This document shows positions 1-10,998 of a stretch of DNA of 64,000 nucleotides, piece by piece. The notes under the pieces were generated by a model. That model was not told where the DNA came from. It worked only from the letters and a program-made list of their open reading frames with translations, and ran no database searches. This DNA is from Candidatus Reidiella endopervernicosa (lineage in GTDB: Bacteria; Pseudomonadota; Gammaproteobacteria; GCF-013343005). Numbering within the stretch: position 1 is the stretch's first letter; each line of letters begins with the position of its first letter. Made by a program: the position numbers and the translations under genes. The DNA is taken from the NCBI RefSeq assembly GCF_013343005.1, contig NZ_CP054491.1, positions 2,524,501 to 2,588,500 of the forward strand, written 5' to 3'.

Positions 1-629
1 GTGGTGCCGGGCATGTCGTAGGCGAGTACCCGCTCCTCGCCGAGAATACGATTGACCAGCGTCGACTTACCGACGTTGGGGCGTCCAACTACGGCGATGC
101 GTATCCCCTTCTGCTCGGCACTGTCGCCCTCCTCCTCGGGTGGCAAGGCGTCAAATACCATCTCGATCAGATCGGCAACGCCGCTTCCGTGCGCCGATGC
201 AACGGGCAGAGGCTCTCCGATACCGAGTGCAAAGAATTCGGCCGAGACGACATCGATATTCAGACCTTCACTCTTGTTGAGCGCCAGGTAGATTGGTTTG
301 TTACAGCGACGCAGCATATTGGCAATGGCCTGATCGGCCGAGGTCATGCCATCTCGAGCATCGACCAGAAACAGCACTGCATCGGCCTCATCAATCGCCT
401 GCATTGCCTGCTGCTCCATCAGCGCATCAACACCCTCGGCATTACCGCTTAGACCGCCGGTATCGACGACCAGATAGGGACGCTCGCCAACACGACCGGC
501 ACCATAGAGACGATCACGGGTGACACCAGGCATATCGGCGACCAGTGCATTACGTGTACGGGTGAGGAAATTAAACAGGGTCGACTTGCCCACATTGGGG
601 CGGCCGACCAGTGCGATTACAGGGAGCAT
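1..629 (-). CDS. der: GTPase Der (EngA), N-terminal part, cut by window edge
   Basis: Ribosome-assembly GTPase with two tandem G domains. The reading frame on the minus strand starts at the ATG at 629 ([20 protein letters not shown]) and runs off the left edge. The first G1 motif GRPNVGKS is at about residues 8-15, followed by DMPGVTRDR, the G3 motif DTGG and the G4-type NKSE. A second G1 motif (GRPNVGKS) lies near residue 180, so the tandem G-domain arrangement that defines Der is visible. The C-terminal KH-like domain lies outside the window. It follows bamB with a 27-base gap, the usual gammaproteobacterial bamB-der order, so co-transcription is likely. Confidence 0.95.
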   Translation of the reverse strand, partial: MLPVIALVGRPNVGKSTLFNFLTRTRNALVADMPGVTRDRLYGAGRVGERPYLVVDTGGLSGNAEGVDALMEQQAMQAIDEADAVLFLVDARDGMTSADQAIANMLRRCNKPIYLALNKSEGLNIDVVSAEFFALGIGEPLPVASAHGSGVADLIEMVFDALPPEEEGDSAEQKGIRIAVVGRPNVGKSTLVNRILGEERVLAYDMPGT

Positions 630-656
630 GGGGTTCTACTTAATTCCGAAGGACGA

Positions 657-1811
657 CTACTCGGCAATCTTGTAGGCAGCGAGATCGCCACCACGGCCGA
701 GTACAAACAACATCTCATTTTCAACAATCGGCGCTGCAGAGATACCACTGCTACCGACACGGGTGCGTGCGACCAGGTGACCATCGGTACGATCCATCCA
801 GTGCAGGTAACCCTCGTAATCACCGACCACGACGTAGTTACCGACCACCGCTGGGGTACTGACCGAGCGGTTGGTCAACTTGTCCTGCTTCCAGATGGAA
901 CGACCGTTGGCCCGCTCCAGTGCCCAGACGTGGCCACTGTCATCGGTCACATAGATCTGACCATAGTCACCACCGAGACCGGCGCGAGAGGGTAGCTCAC
1001 GCACCCAGCGCAGCTTTCCGCTGAGCAGATCGACCGCAGCGACACGACCTTGATAGGTGGAGACGTAGATCTCGTTGCCCATTACCAGTGGATCGGCATC
1101 GATATCGACCATGCGTTCCAGCTCTGAACGACCGCTCGGTACGCTGATACGACGCTCCCAGAGTGGCTTGCCGTCCTTGAGGCTAATGGCGGTCAGCTTG
1201 CCGCTGGCAAAGCCACTGATCACCAGACCGGGTGCGAGTACCGGTGAGCTGGTACCACGCAGGGTCAGGGTCGGTACAGTACGATCGTAGATCCAGAGAC
1301 GCTTACCATCTTTGGCATCGAGGCCAAACATCTTGCCGTCGATGGTCTGGGTAACAACCACGCCTTCGGCTGCGCGCGGTACCGAGAGAACCTCGCTGCT
1401 CACCTTGGAGCGCCACAGTTCATCACCGTTCTCGACTGAGAGTGCTACCACCTCGGCATCGCTCGTGCCAACCAGCACCAACCCCTCTCCTACACCGACG
1501 CCACCACCGATGGTGCTATCGGTATCGTGGATCCAGACTCGATCACCATTGTTGGCGTCAAACGCCATCACGTCACCATCGAACTCTGCTGCGTAGACAC
1601 GCTCACCACTCAGTGCCACAACCAGGTTGGCACGATCACCACGACTACCGGAACCGGCACTGCGTTCCCAGATTTCATCGACCTTAACGGTGGTATCAAA
1701 ATCGGTCAGTTCTGCAGCAGGTGCGGTGTTGTCTTCACCCAGAAACATACTGCCGCAGCCCTGCAGCAGCAGAACGCTCAGCAACAGGGGTGCGAATCGG
1801 AACTTACTCAT
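657..1811 (-). CDS. bamB: Outer membrane assembly lipoprotein BamB
   Basis: Lipoprotein of the BAM complex that helps insert beta-barrel proteins into the outer membrane. The 384-residue product opens with a lipoprotein signal ending in the lipobox LLQGC (Cys near residue 19). The rest is a run of PQQ-type beta-propeller blades, with repeats such as VYAAEFDGDVMAFDANNGDRVW and LWIYDRTV. Length matches the family. The start overlaps the end of the upstream yfgM-like gene by four bases (1808-1811), so translational coupling is likely. It lies between yfgM and der, the canonical position. Confidence 0.95.
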   Translation of the reverse strand: MSKFRFAPLLLSVLLLQGCGSMFLGEDNTAPAAELTDFDTTVKVDEIWERSAGSGSRGDRANLVVALSGERVYAAEFDGDVMAFDANNGDRVWIHDTDSTIGGGVGVGEGLVLVGTSDAEVVALSVENGDELWRSKVSSEVLSVPRAAEGVVVTQTIDGKMFGLDAKDGKRLWIYDRTVPTLTLRGTSSPVLAPGLVISGFASGKLTAISLKDGKPLWERRISVPSGRSELERMVDIDADPLVMGNEIYVSTYQGRVAAVDLLSGKLRWVRELPSRAGLGGDYGQIYVTDDSGHVWALERANGRSIWKQDKLTNRSVSTPAVVGNYVVVGDYEGYLHWMDRTDGHLVARTRVGSSGISAAPIVENEMLFVLGRGGDLAAYKIAE

Positions 1812-2437
1812 TTCGCATCTCCTGCGGCGAGATCATCATGCTTCATCTGCAGGAAGGAGCTAGTACCATTGGTCGCCAGTGCGATGGAGTACGCTGCTCG
1901 CGCCTTATCTGCTTCACCCTTGGCAGCGTAGATATCACCCTTCAGCTCAGAGTAGGCCGAGGCGAAACCCTCAGAGGGTACGGTTTCAAGCTTGGCCAGC
2001 GCAGCGTCGCTGTCGCCCTGCATATAGAGCAGTCGTGCCAAGCGCAGGGTTGCCACTGAGCTGAGTCCGGTGAGTGAGGCGTTATCGTTAACCCACTGCA
2101 AGTGGGCCTGCGCCTTCTCCAGTGCTCCGCGCTCAACCTCGATACGCGCCAGCATCAGCGAGGCCATCGCGGCATACTCACCGCTGTTACCATCGGCCAG
2201 CAGTGCGGTGCCGAGCTGTACCGCTTCATCCTGTTTACCAACCTCTACCGCCTGAAGCATCAGGCTGTAGGTCATTGATGAGTTCTCGGCCTGGACCTGT
2301 TTATAGTCAAACCAGGCGCGACCACCAAAGAGAATACCGAGTCCGAGCACCACGCCGCTGACAACTGCCACGCCGTTCTCTTTCCACCACTTCTTGATCG
2401 CCTCTACCTGCTGCTCTTCGCTTACGTAGCCTTCCAC
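1808..2437 (-). CDS. yfgM: YfgM-family ancillary periplasmic chaperone protein (TPR)
   Basis: A 209-residue inner-membrane anchored protein. The N-terminus is cytoplasmic and charged (MEGYVSEEQQVEAIKKWWKENG), followed by one membrane segment (about residues 23-42, VAVVSGVVLGLGILFGGRAW) and TPR-like helices facing the periplasm. In E. coli YfgM associates with PpiD at the SecYEG translocon. Gene order (hisS-yfgM-bamB-der) and the characteristic WWKENG motif support the call. It follows hisS after 19 bases and overlaps bamB by four. Confidence 0.9.
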   Translation of the reverse strand: MEGYVSEEQQVEAIKKWWKENGVAVVSGVVLGLGILFGGRAWFDYKQVQAENSSMTYSLMLQAVEVGKQDEAVQLGTALLADGNSGEYAAMASLMLARIEVERGALEKAQAHLQWVNDNASLTGLSSVATLRLARLLYMQGDSDAALAKLETVPSEGFASAYSELKGDIYAAKGEADKARAAYSIALATNGTSSFLQMKHDDLAAGDAK

Positions 2438-2456
2438 AGTGACTCTCCGTTCCCAG

Positions 2457-3731
2457 TTATAGGTTTATCAAATTTGAAATATGTTGTGCCAGATCGTTGT
2501 GCGCAACGGTCTGCTGCTCGCCATTACCGCGTAGTGGTTTGACGCCGATCTCACCCCTTGCCAGCTCATCGTCACCCAGAATCAGGGCGAATTGGGCGCC
2601 GCTTTTATCGGCGCGTTTGAACTGACTTTTAAAACTTCCACCACCGCTATTACAGAGCAGTGAGAGGTTTGGTAATTCATCGCGTAGTGTCTCTGCCATC
2701 ACCAGCCCCGCCCGCTGTGACTGCTCACCGACCATGATCATGTAGCCATCGGGGGCACCGCTCACCTCGAGATTCTGCTGCTCCTCGAGCATCGCGACCA
2801 GACGCTCAACGCCCATCGCAAAACCGGCCGCCTGTGTCGGCTTGCCGCCGAGCTGCTCGACCAGTCCATCGTAACGACCGCCAGCACAGATGGTGCCCTG
2901 TGCACCCAGGCTCTGCGTTACCCATTCAAAAACAGTCTTGCTGTAGTAGTCGAGACCCCGCACCAGACGGGTGTTGATGCGGTATGGAATTCCCGCAGCA
3001 TCGAGTAGCGCCAGCAGCTGTTCGAAGTGCTCACGTGACTCCTCATCGAGGTGCTCCTGCAGCTTCGGTGCCTCCTCAATCATCGCCTGCATCTCGGGAT
3101 TCTTACTATCGAGAATACGCAGTGGATTGGAGTGCAGACGGCGTTTGCTCTCCTCATCGAGCAGCGCTTCATGGGTGGTGAGGTAGTCGATCAGAACTGT
3201 TCGGTAGGCGTTACGCGCCTCGTTGGTGCCAAGTGAGTTGATCTGCAGTTCAACATCGTCGAGACCGAGCACCTTCCACAGCCGTGCAGTAATAAAAATC
3301 AGCTCTGCATCGATATCGGGGCCGTTCATACCAAACGCTTCAACGCCGATCTGCTGGAACTGACGATAGCGCCCCTTCTGTGGGCGTTCGTGTCGGAACA
3401 TCGGGCCGGTGTACCAGAGACGACGGATCTGGTTATAGAGCAGACCGTGTTCGATACCGGCACGCACACAGCTGGCGGTACCCTCAGGACGAAGCGTCAG
3501 ACTGTCGCCGTTGCGATCTTCGAAGGTGTACATCTCCTTCTCGACGATATCGGTCACCTCACCGATAGAGCGCTTGAACAGATCGGTCTTCTCGACCAGC
3601 GGCATACGGATCTCTTCATAACCGTAACCGCGTAATACGCTCGCCACGCTACGCTCCAGATGCTGCCACAACGGGGTTTGATCCGGCAGGATGTCGTGCA
3701 TGCCGCGAATTGCCTGAATACTTTTTGCCAC
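2457..3731 (-). CDS. hisS: Histidyl-tRNA synthetase
   Basis: Class II aminoacyl-tRNA synthetase that charges tRNA-His. The 424-residue protein starts [18 protein letters not shown], contains the class II motif 2 region ([14 protein letters not shown]) and the histidine-specific [15 protein letters not shown] and [14 protein letters not shown] motifs, and ends with an anticodon-binding domain. Length equals the E. coli enzyme. It sits between ispG and yfgM in one apparent operon. Confidence 0.97.
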   Translation of the reverse strand: MAKSIQAIRGMHDILPDQTPLWQHLERSVASVLRGYGYEEIRMPLVEKTDLFKRSIGEVTDIVEKEMYTFEDRNGDSLTLRPEGTASCVRAGIEHGLLYNQIRRLWYTGPMFRHERPQKGRYRQFQQIGVEAFGMNGPDIDAELIFITARLWKVLGLDDVELQINSLGTNEARNAYRTVLIDYLTTHEALLDEESKRRLHSNPLRILDSKNPEMQAMIEEAPKLQEHLDEESREHFEQLLALLDAAGIPYRINTRLVRGLDYYSKTVFEWVTQSLGAQGTICAGGRYDGLVEQLGGKPTQAAGFAMGVERLVAMLEEQQNLEVSGAPDGYMIMVGEQSQRAGLVMAETLRDELPNLSLLCNSGGGSFKSQFKRADKSGAQFALILGDDELARGEIGVKPLRGNGEQQTVAHNDLAQHISNLINL

Positions 3732-3810
3732 TTTTTACCTTTTTCTACTGATGCAGCCGGTTACCCCAGAAGAGACCGATAACGGCCGCTCAGGTTCCCG
3801 ACGGATTAAA

Positions 3811-4902
3811 CTATTCTGTCTCTGCGTTACGTCGTGCGATCTCGTCGCGAATGCTCTGCTCCAGCTCATCGACCAGCTGTTCGTTGCCCACCTTGTGGTC
3901 GGGCTTGCCGCCAATATAGAGCAGATTGGGCTCACCACCGGTAACTCCGATCTGTGCCTCGCGCGCCTCACCCGGACCATTGACCACGCAACCGATCACT
4001 GCCACATCCATCGGCTCGAGAACATCCTCTAGGCGTGACTCCAGTTCGTTGACCGTACTGATCACATCGAACTCCTGACGTGAGCAGGAGGGACAGGCGA
4101 TCAGGTTGATCCCCTTGTTGCGAATACGCAGGCTCTTGAGGATGTCGAAACCGACCTTGATCTCCTCAACCGGATCGGCCGCCAGCGAAACACGCAGCGT
4201 ATCGCCAATGCCTTCACTGAGCAGCATACCGAGACCGATCGCCGACTTGACGCTACCGGCGCGCAGACCACCCGCCTCGGTAATACCGAGATGCAGCGGC
4301 TGCTCGATCTGGCTGGCCAGTTCCCGATAGGCGGTGACGGTGGTAAAGACATCGGAGGCCTTAATGCTGACCTTAAAATCGGGGAAATCGAAACGGTTCA
4401 GGTAGTCGATATGGCGCATCGCCGACTCGACCAGTGCCGCCGGGGTCGGCTCGCCATACTTCTTCTGGATATCCTTCTCTAGCGAACCGGCGTTCACACC
4501 GATGCGAATCGGGATATTGTGATCGCGCGCCGAGTCGACGACTGCACGTACGCGATCCTCCTTACCGATGTTGCCCGGATTGATACGTAGACAGTCGACA
4601 CCCAGCTCGGCCACGCGCAGCGCGATCTTGTGGTCGAAGTGGATATCGGCGATCAGCGGTAGCTCGATTCGTTTACGAATTTCACCAAACGCCTCGGCGG
4701 CTTCCATGCTTGGAATAGAGATTCGCGCCATATCGGCACCGGCACGATCGAGTGCCTCGACCTGACCGACGGTCGCATCGACATCACAGGTCTCGGTGTT
4801 GGTCATGCTCTGCACCGAGATCGGTGCATCGCCACCCACCTTTACCGAGCCGACGCTGATCTGTCGTGAAACACGACGCTGTATTGAATTCTCTGTATGC
4901 AT
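3811..4902 (-). CDS. ispG: (E)-4-hydroxy-3-methylbut-2-enyl-diphosphate synthase (IspG/GcpE)
   Basis: Fe-S enzyme of the MEP isoprenoid pathway that converts MEcPP to HMBPP. The 363-residue protein has the TIM-barrel N-terminal half ([30 protein letters not shown]) and a C-terminal cluster-binding half with [10 protein letters not shown] and CVVNGPGEA, which hold the [4Fe-4S] cysteines. It depends on the Fe-S machinery encoded a few kb away. It is placed between rodZ and hisS as in many Gammaproteobacteria. Confidence 0.97.
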   Translation of the reverse strand: MHTENSIQRRVSRQISVGSVKVGGDAPISVQSMTNTETCDVDATVGQVEALDRAGADMARISIPSMEAAEAFGEIRKRIELPLIADIHFDHKIALRVAELGVDCLRINPGNIGKEDRVRAVVDSARDHNIPIRIGVNAGSLEKDIQKKYGEPTPAALVESAMRHIDYLNRFDFPDFKVSIKASDVFTTVTAYRELASQIEQPLHLGITEAGGLRAGSVKSAIGLGMLLSEGIGDTLRVSLAADPVEEIKVGFDILKSLRIRNKGINLIACPSCSRQEFDVISTVNELESRLEDVLEPMDVAVIGCVVNGPGEAREAQIGVTGGEPNLLYIGGKPDHKVGNEQLVDELEQSIRDEIARRNAETE

Positions 4903-4917
4903 TACTTACCAGTACAG

Positions 4918-5850
4918 TTAACTGCCCACTTCAAAACGTGCCAGATCACCTTCAATAAAGGGGCGGTGATCAAATGACTCCCCATCAATCTCTACTGCAA
5001 CCACGTCGGCCTTTCCAAGGAAAACCCTGAACGGTGCCGGGCCGTTAATCTCTCTTGCACGTTTCGAGGTGCCCATGTCATACATGCGTCGCTTGCCGGA
5101 GGCATCATGCACAACCACCCAGCTATCTCCGCTGAAGCTGAGCTTGAGCACTGCCCCTGTAGGCGCTGGCGCAATCACCTCTGCCACCTTTTCGGTAACA
5201 ACCGGTGGACTCTCAATCAATGCGGCTACAACCACAGGCTCACTAACGGCCGGGGCGACTGGCTCTGGTTCAGCAACTTCAGGAGCCTCAACAACCAGGG
5301 CTTTCTCAGCGACTATCGGTTCGACAGGCTCAACCTCAGCCGCCTCAGCCTGTTCAATGATCATCGCCACCGGTTGAAAGGTCTCGCTAAGCTGCGACAC
5401 AGGCTCCTCTTCAACCTTTGCCGTCACCTCATCGTTCTCTTCACCCTCAAGCATGTTGCTACCGACTATTGCCAGTAACACCACCACGATACCGACTACC
5501 GCGAAGGTCGCATATCTTTTCCAGCGCAGTAGCTGCTCCGCACCCGCCTTGTGAAACGAGAGCTCGGGCGCCTCGCCACAGGTGGCGTTATAGGCCGTTA
5601 CAATCCGCTCCTCGTCGATCGACAGCAGTCGTGCGTAACTGCGTAGATAACCTCGAACAAAGGCCGGTGCAGGCAACACCTCACAGCTACCCGCTTCAAG
5701 CGCCTCGACCACATCACGCGTAAGTCGTAGGTGGCTTGCGGCATCCGCGATGCTCATCTCCTGTGCTTCGCGTGCCTGTTGCAGCTGACGCCCTACATCG
5801 GCACCACCTGCTGTCGCGTTATCTTTCTCCAACCCCTCTTCTGTACTCAT
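4918..5850 (-). CDS. rodZ: Cytoskeletal protein RodZ-like (HTH-TM-DUF4115)
   Basis: Cell-shape protein linking MreB to the membrane. From the chosen ATG at 5850 ([11 protein letters not shown]) the protein has about 310 residues: a Xre-type helix-turn-helix domain (VGRQLQQAREAQEMSIADAA, about residues 20-85), a single membrane span (YATFAVVGIVVVLLAIVGSNM), an acidic Pro/Glu/Val-rich periplasmic linker and a C-terminal DUF4115 domain (FSGDSWVVVHDASG). A longer reading frame to 6030 exists, but its extension looks non-coding and would overlap pilW deeply. The chosen start overlaps pilW by only 32 bases. Confidence 0.88.
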   Translation of the reverse strand: MSTEEGLEKDNATAGGADVGRQLQQAREAQEMSIADAASHLRLTRDVVEALEAGSCEVLPAPAFVRGYLRSYARLLSIDEERIVTAYNATCGEAPELSFHKAGAEQLLRWKRYATFAVVGIVVVLLAIVGSNMLEGEENDEVTAKVEEEPVSQLSETFQPVAMIIEQAEAAEVEPVEPIVAEKALVVEAPEVAEPEPVAPAVSEPVVVAALIESPPVVTEKVAEVIAPAPTGAVLKLSFSGDSWVVVHDASGKRRMYDMGTSKRAREINGPAPFRVFLGKADVVAVEIDGESFDHRPFIEGDLARFEVGS

Positions 5851-6607
5851 CATCCTCCCCCTGCAGTTTTCTGGCCTCTTCTGACCCAGGGTATCGCTTG
5901 AAGAGCTCCCCCCGGTATCTGCGGGCCATTTCTTTATCGCCAAGACTGTTTTCAGCATGGAATCCGATATAGAGCGCACGCTCACCGAGCTGTGCCGGTG
6001 CACCGAGGCGCTGTAGATAAGCGCGCGCACTCAAATATTTCTTGCTCTTGAAGGTCAGCTCTGCCATCTGCATCAGCGCCAGCGGATAGCGTTTATTGAT
6101 CTCAAGTGCCTTACGCAGGTACTGCTCTGCTCGCACTTTATCGCCACTACTGCTGAGACAGATACCAGCAGAGGCATAAGCAACCTCAGGTTGGCGGTTG
6201 GCTGGATTGCTCCAGGCGCGCTGATACTGCTCGACCGCTTTACGATAACTCCCACGGCTGCAGAGGAAACTACCGAAATTGGCACGAGTCATCGCATCAT
6301 CTGGATTCAACGCGATCGAGCGCTGATAGTGGTGTTCTGCCTTAGGGTTATCACGCAGGCGGCTATAGAGCAGCGCGATGGTCGAGTGGGTCACAGCGTT
6401 ACTCTGATCATGTGCCAGTGAGCGCTGCAGTTTCTCCATTGCCTGACCATTGTCACCACTGCGCATGTAGTTAATACCAAGCTGCAGATTGAGCTGTGCA
6501 ACCTGCTGGTCACGCCCCTGCTCCGGCGCCTCGCTCTTGCTTGAATCAGAAGCACAACCAACCAATAGTGCACTCACCATTACCAGAACCACTGCGACTC
6601 TGCTCAT
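5819..6607 (-). CDS. pilW: Type IV pilus biogenesis lipoprotein PilW/PilF
   Basis: Pilotin-type TPR lipoprotein needed for type IV pilus secretin assembly. The 262-residue product begins with a lipoprotein signal ([15 protein letters not shown], lipobox Cys near residue 18) and continues with TPR repeats ([61 protein letters not shown]). The start overlaps the rlmN stop by four bases. The rlmN-pilW-rodZ order is standard in Gammaproteobacteria. Confidence 0.92.
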   Translation of the reverse strand: MSRVAVVLVMVSALLVGCASDSSKSEAPEQGRDQQVAQLNLQLGINYMRSGDNGQAMEKLQRSLAHDQSNAVTHSTIALLYSRLRDNPKAEHHYQRSIALNPDDAMTRANFGSFLCSRGSYRKAVEQYQRAWSNPANRQPEVAYASAGICLSSSGDKVRAEQYLRKALEINKRYPLALMQMAELTFKSKKYLSARAYLQRLGAPAQLGERALYIGFHAENSLGDKEMARRYRGELFKRYPGSEEARKLQGEDDEYRRGVGER

Positions 6608-7704
6608 GCCGAACGCTCCAGCTTCAGCTTCTGCGTACGGCGGGTACGATCCTGCACCCGACCCGCCAGCTGTCCACAGGCGGCATCGATATCGTCACCG
6701 CGGGTTCTGCGTGTCACGGTAATGTGACCGGCATCGATCAGGATCTCCTGGAAACGTCTTACCGTCCGATCTGAAGAGCTACGGTAGTCACTACCTGGAA
6801 AGGGGTTGAAGGGAATCAGATTAACCTTGGAGGGGACATCCTTGAGCAACTTTGCCAGCTCACGCGCCTCTGCCTCCGAGTCATTCACTCCATCGATCAT
6901 TACGTACTCCATCGTAATCTTTCCGTGTGGCGCTCCAACCGCATAACGGCGGCACGCTTCCATCAATTCTGCAATCGGATACTTCTTGTTGATCGGTACC
7001 AGCTCATCACGCAGCTCATCATTGGTGGCGTGCAGCGAGACGGCAAGACTGACATCAATGGTCTCGCTCAGCTGATCCATTGCTGGCACTAGCCCCGAAG
7101 TACTGAGGGTGACACGACGTTTGGAGAGGCCAAAGGCATTGTCTTCCATCATCAGGCGCATTGCAGGGACGACGTTATCGACGTTAAGCAGCGGCTCACC
7201 CATTCCCATCAACACCACATTGGTGATGGCGCGTTCACCGCGATTTTCCGAGATGCCGATGGCGATGCTGGCGGCGAGCACCTGACCGATGATCTCGCCA
7301 GTGGTGAGGTTGCGGTTAAAACCCTGCTGCGCCGTGGAGCAGAAGCTGCAGTTGAGGCTACACCCGACCTGAGAGGAGACACACAGGGTTCCACGCCCAT
7401 CCACGGGAATAAAGACGGTTTCGATGCAGTTTCCATCTTCGAGACGGAACAGCCATTTGCGAGAGTGATCCTGAGAGAGATGGTCGGAGGCGATCTCTGG
7501 CAGACGCACTTCGGCCTCCACCTTAAGTCGCTCACGCAGCACCTTACTCAGGTTGCTCATCTCATCGAAGTCGGTGATACCGAAGTGGTAGATCCACTTC
7601 ATCACCTGGGTAGCACGAAAAGGCTTCTCACCTAGCGCGGCGAAGTACTCCCTCATACCCTGAAGGTCGAAGTCGAGGAGGTTAATTTTGGTTTCGCTGT
7701 TCAA
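6604..7704 (-). CDS. rlmN: Dual-specificity 23S rRNA/tRNA adenine-C2 methyltransferase RlmN
   Basis: Radical SAM enzyme that methylates A2503 of 23S rRNA and A37 of some tRNAs. The 366-residue protein contains the cluster motif [20 protein letters not shown] (CxxxCxxC) and GMGEPLLN, plus the C-terminal [17 protein letters not shown] segment whose Cys takes part in catalysis. It begins [21 protein letters not shown]. It heads the pilW-rodZ-ispG-hisS-yfgM-bamB-der series. Confidence 0.97.
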   Translation of the reverse strand: MNSETKINLLDFDLQGMREYFAALGEKPFRATQVMKWIYHFGITDFDEMSNLSKVLRERLKVEAEVRLPEIASDHLSQDHSRKWLFRLEDGNCIETVFIPVDGRGTLCVSSQVGCSLNCSFCSTAQQGFNRNLTTGEIIGQVLAASIAIGISENRGERAITNVVLMGMGEPLLNVDNVVPAMRLMMEDNAFGLSKRRVTLSTSGLVPAMDQLSETIDVSLAVSLHATNDELRDELVPINKKYPIAELMEACRRYAVGAPHGKITMEYVMIDGVNDSEAEARELAKLLKDVPSKVNLIPFNPFPGSDYRSSSDRTVRRFQEILIDAGHITVTRRTRGDDIDAACGQLAGRVQDRTRRTQKLKLERSA

Positions 7705-7772
7705 CTGGCTTTAAAGACTTCTCAGGGTATCGACGACTGGGATACGACTCATTTCTGGTCGCCCTAAATAGC

Positions 7773-7798
7773 GTAAACCCGCGAAAACGCGGGTTTAC
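7773..7798. terminator. Perfect 11-bp stem-loop between iscX and rlmN
   Basis: The arm GTAAACCCGCG (7773-7783) and its exact complement (7788-7798) flank an AAAA loop. It lies in the 186-base gap after the isc operon. On the minus strand it would end isc transcription, but no U-tract follows (GCTATTT), so it may be a weak or RNA-stabilising terminator. The call rests on position and symmetry alone. Confidence 0.5.
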
Positions 7799-7890
7799 TA
7801 AAAATCACCTTATATATTCTACTCTTACGCGTCATTTCAGGCAATCACCGTCAACACGGAGGCGTCACCATTTCAAGGCACGGAAGAGGG

Positions 7891-8091
7891 TCAATCTCGC
7901 TCTTCTATCCATGTCATCTGGATCGCTTCGAGTACCTTCTCACCACCGTGATCGTGATCGTCATCGAACTCTTCGAGATCAACAACCCAGTTATGCAGGT
8001 CGACAAAACGGACCGTCTTCGGATCGACATCGGGATGCTTCTCATCAAGTTGAATCGCGATCTCCAGAACATCCAGCCATTTCAGACTCAT
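7891..8091 (-). CDS. iscX: Fe-S assembly protein IscX
   Basis: Small acidic protein (66 residues) that binds IscS and is thought to modulate Fe-S assembly. The sequence (MSLKWLDVLEIAIQLDEKHP, DPKTVRFVDLHNWVVDLEEF, EAIQMTWIEERD) is a full-length match to the IscX family including the C-terminal EAIQ.W..E. It is the last gene of the isc operon, 30 bases after fdx. Confidence 0.95.
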   Translation of the reverse strand: MSLKWLDVLEIAIQLDEKHPDVDPKTVRFVDLHNWVVDLEEFDDDHDHGGEKVLEAIQMTWIEERD

Positions 8092-8121
8092 ACTCTCACC
8101 TTGTTAATTGCCAACCGGCCT

Positions 8122-8457
8122 TTAGTGTGTCTCTGAGACCATGTTGATGGTGTATTTGGGAATTTCGATGACCAGATCTTCACTACCAATCACCGTCTGA
8201 CAGCTGAGGCGCGAGTCAGGATCGAGTCCCCACGCCTTATCGAGCAGGTCATCCTCATCATCGGTCGCCTCATTGAGATCACCACCTTCGCGAATATGGA
8301 CGTGACAGGTGGTGCAGGCGCATGACTTTTCACAGGCGTGCTCGATATCAATGCCATTAGCAAGTGCCGCATCACAGATCGTAATGCCCGATTCCGCTTC
8401 AAAGGCAGCACCATCGGGGCAGAGCTCTTCATGGGGTAAAAACATCAGTTGCGGCAT
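8122..8457 (-). CDS. fdx: ISC-type [2Fe-2S] ferredoxin
   Basis: Electron donor in Fe-S cluster assembly. The 111-residue protein has the adrenodoxin-like cluster motif ACEKSCACTTCHV (Cx5Cx2C) with the fourth Cys in RLSCQTVIG. Start MPQLMFLPHEELCPDGA is typical. It follows hscA by 35 bases inside the isc operon. Confidence 0.96.
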   Translation of the reverse strand: MPQLMFLPHEELCPDGAAFEAESGITICDAALANGIDIEHACEKSCACTTCHVHIREGGDLNEATDDEDDLLDKAWGLDPDSRLSCQTVIGSEDLVIEIPKYTINMVSETH

Positions 8458-8492
8458 GATCTTCTTCCTAATCCTTTCAATTCAGCCAGGCA

Positions 8493-10379
8493 CTAACTGC
8501 CCGCTTCAAACTCATCGACACTGTGTCCGGCCATCGCCTTCTGAATATTACTATTCATGCGGCGCTCGACATACTCAGAGCAGCTCTTCTCCAGCGACTC
8601 GATCGAACGTTTGATCTTACGCTGGTCACTGCTCTCTTCGGTCAGACTGATCAGCTCAGCAAGAGATGCATCGATTACGGCACGCTCCTCGCTGTTGAGT
8701 AACTGGTCACCATCCTTTGCCAGCGCAGCCTGCAGCGCCTCAACCACACGGCCCGCCTCGACCTGCTGCTCACGTAGTTTACGCGCCTCCATATCGTCAC
8801 TGGCGTGATCGTAGGAGTCTTTCAACATCTGCGCGACTTCGTTATCGCTCAGGCCATAGGAGGGTTTGACCTGCACGCTCGACTCAACCCCACTGACCTG
8901 CTCCTGTGCCGAGACACTCAGTAGTCCATCGGCATCTACCTGGAAGGTAACGCGAATGCGTGCCGCACCGGCTGCCACAGGTGGGATACCGCGCAGCTCA
9001 AAACGGGCCAACGAACGGTTGTCGACCACCAGTTCGCGTTCACCCTGTAGTACATGCACTGCCATTGCCGTCTGACCATCTTTGTAGGTGGTGAACTCCT
9101 GAGCACGGGCTACAGGGATGGTGGTGTTACGAGGAATAATCTTCTCGACCAGCCCACCCATCATCTCAATACCGAGCGAGAGTGGAATGACGTCGAGCAG
9201 CAACATCTCATCGTTGGGTTTGTTACCAGCCAGCACATCAGCCTGCAGCGCCGCACCGATGGCGACTACCTGATCGGGATCGATGTCGACATGCGGTTCG
9301 CGGCCAAACAACTCTCCCACCTGCTCGCGTACACGCGGCACACGGGTCGAACCACCGACCATCACCACCTCGACGATCTCATCAAAGGCGATACCGGCAT
9401 CACGCACCGTTCTACGGCAGGTGCTGAGGGTTTTCTTAATCAGTGGATCAACCAGTGAATTAAATAGTTCGACGGTGAGCGTACCCTGCCAATGTTTACC
9501 ATCCTTCAGCTCGACATCAATCTCAGCCGTATCCCGGTCGGTTAGCTGCTCCTTGGCGGCACAGGCAGCATTGAGCATACGACGTGAGAGTGAACGATCT
9601 TCACCTACCTCAATCTCCGCCATATCGCGAATCCACTCGGCAATCGCATGATCGAGATCGTCACCACCGAGTGCGGTATCGCCACCGGTTGAGAGCACCT
9701 CAAAGACACCTCGATTGAGACGTAGTATCGAAATATCGAAGGTTCCGCCACCCAGATCGTAGACGGCAATAACGCCATCACCACTCTGGTCGAGTCCATA
9801 GGCAACAGCGGCGGCAGTCGGCTCATTGAGCAGACGCAGTACATTCAAACCGGCGATCTGTGCCGCATCCTTGGTCGCCTGGCGCTGTGCATCATCAAAA
9901 TAGGCCGGCACAGTGATCACCACGCCAGTAAGGTCACCACCGAGCGAATCGATGGCGCGTTTTTTGAGCTGTTTAAGAATTTCTGCCGAGACCTCTACTG
10001 GTGTCACATCACCACCAACGGTGCGGATTCTCGGTACGGTCGAATCGACCTCAATAAAATCATAGGGAAGATGGGTACAGTGACGACAGGCATCTGCAAG
10101 CGGCCGTCCAAGATAACGTTTGATCGATGAGATGGTATTCATCGGGTCGGTACTGGCTGCGGCACGCGCTGTCTCACCGACAACGATCTCGCCCTCGCCA
10201 AGATAGCGAACTACAGAAGGAAGAATGGCGTGATCCTGCTCATCGGTCAGGGTGACCGCCTCACCACTACGTACCGAGGCCACCAGCGAGTTGGTGGTAC
10301 CCAGATCGATGCCTACCGCTAACCGGTGTTGGTGGGGGGCCGTTGACTCGCCCGGTTCTGCAATTTGCAACAGTGCCAT
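8493..10379 (-). CDS. hscA: Fe-S cluster assembly chaperone HscA (Hsp70 family)
   Basis: Hsp70-class ATPase that recognises the LPPVK motif of IscU and promotes cluster transfer. The 628-residue protein has the actin-like ATPase domain ([27 protein letters not shown]-type [44 protein letters not shown]) and a C-terminal substrate domain. Length is close to E. coli HscA (616). It is followed by fdx and preceded by its co-chaperone gene hscB. Confidence 0.96.
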   Translation of the reverse strand: MALLQIAEPGESTAPHQHRLAVGIDLGTTNSLVASVRSGEAVTLTDEQDHAILPSVVRYLGEGEIVVGETARAAASTDPMNTISSIKRYLGRPLADACRHCTHLPYDFIEVDSTVPRIRTVGGDVTPVEVSAEILKQLKKRAIDSLGGDLTGVVITVPAYFDDAQRQATKDAAQIAGLNVLRLLNEPTAAAVAYGLDQSGDGVIAVYDLGGGTFDISILRLNRGVFEVLSTGGDTALGGDDLDHAIAEWIRDMAEIEVGEDRSLSRRMLNAACAAKEQLTDRDTAEIDVELKDGKHWQGTLTVELFNSLVDPLIKKTLSTCRRTVRDAGIAFDEIVEVVMVGGSTRVPRVREQVGELFGREPHVDIDPDQVVAIGAALQADVLAGNKPNDEMLLLDVIPLSLGIEMMGGLVEKIIPRNTTIPVARAQEFTTYKDGQTAMAVHVLQGERELVVDNRSLARFELRGIPPVAAGAARIRVTFQVDADGLLSVSAQEQVSGVESSVQVKPSYGLSDNEVAQMLKDSYDHASDDMEARKLREQQVEAGRVVEALQAALAKDGDQLLNSEERAVIDASLAELISLTEESSDQRKIKRSIESLEKSCSEYVERRMNSNIQKAMAGHSVDEFEAGS

Positions 10380-10432
10380 ATTGTTTCCAGTAGATTATTT
10401 GCGCGGCGTATCATAACCGACAAGCGAGGATC

Positions 10433-10978
10433 TCAGTAGAGCTCATCCTCGAGATCGGCCTCGAGTGCCCCAGTCTCGTCCTCAAGACGACGTAGAAACT
10501 GCATCTTGCGCAGCGTGTCGCGAATCACCAGCAGATCATGCTCTCCACCAGAGGCAAAACGACCACTGATCTCACTGCTCATCTCAGCGACTTGCTTGTT
10601 CAGGTGAGTCAGAATCTCGCCCACCTCCCCCATTGGGTCGCTGCTGGCGCGCACCTCGGCGAGCCGTTCACGCAGCTCCATCTGCTCCATCAGGAACATC
10701 GGATCCATGACGGTATTGCTCTCATCCTCCAGCTCAACACCAGAGAGACCGAGGAGATATTCTGCGCGACTCATTGGGCGTTTGAGCGCCTCAAAGGCCT
10801 CATTGATCAGTGTTGCCTGCTGCATTGATAGCAGCCGTTCCTGATCGGAGCCAGTGGCGAAACGGTCGGGGTGAGCCGCGTTCTGCAGCTCGCGGTAGCG
10901 GGCTGAGAGTGCGGTGCTATCGAGGTCGAAGCTGATCGGTAGCCCGAAGAGTTCGAAGTAGTTTTGTGCGAGATCCAT
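10433..10978 (-). CDS. hscB: Fe-S assembly co-chaperone HscB (J-domain)
   Basis: J-protein that stimulates HscA and delivers IscU. The 181-residue protein has an N-terminal J domain with the HPD motif (NAAHPDRFATGSDQERL) and a C-terminal helical IscU-binding domain. Start MDLAQNYFELFGLPISFDLD matches the family. It is located between iscA and hscA. Confidence 0.95.
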   Translation of the reverse strand: MDLAQNYFELFGLPISFDLDSTALSARYRELQNAAHPDRFATGSDQERLLSMQQATLINEAFEALKRPMSRAEYLLGLSGVELEDESNTVMDPMFLMEQMELRERLAEVRASSDPMGEVGEILTHLNKQVAEMSSEISGRFASGGEHDLLVIRDTLRKMQFLRRLEDETGALEADLEDELY

Positions 10979-10998
10979 GGCGCAGCCTTCTCCGCGGG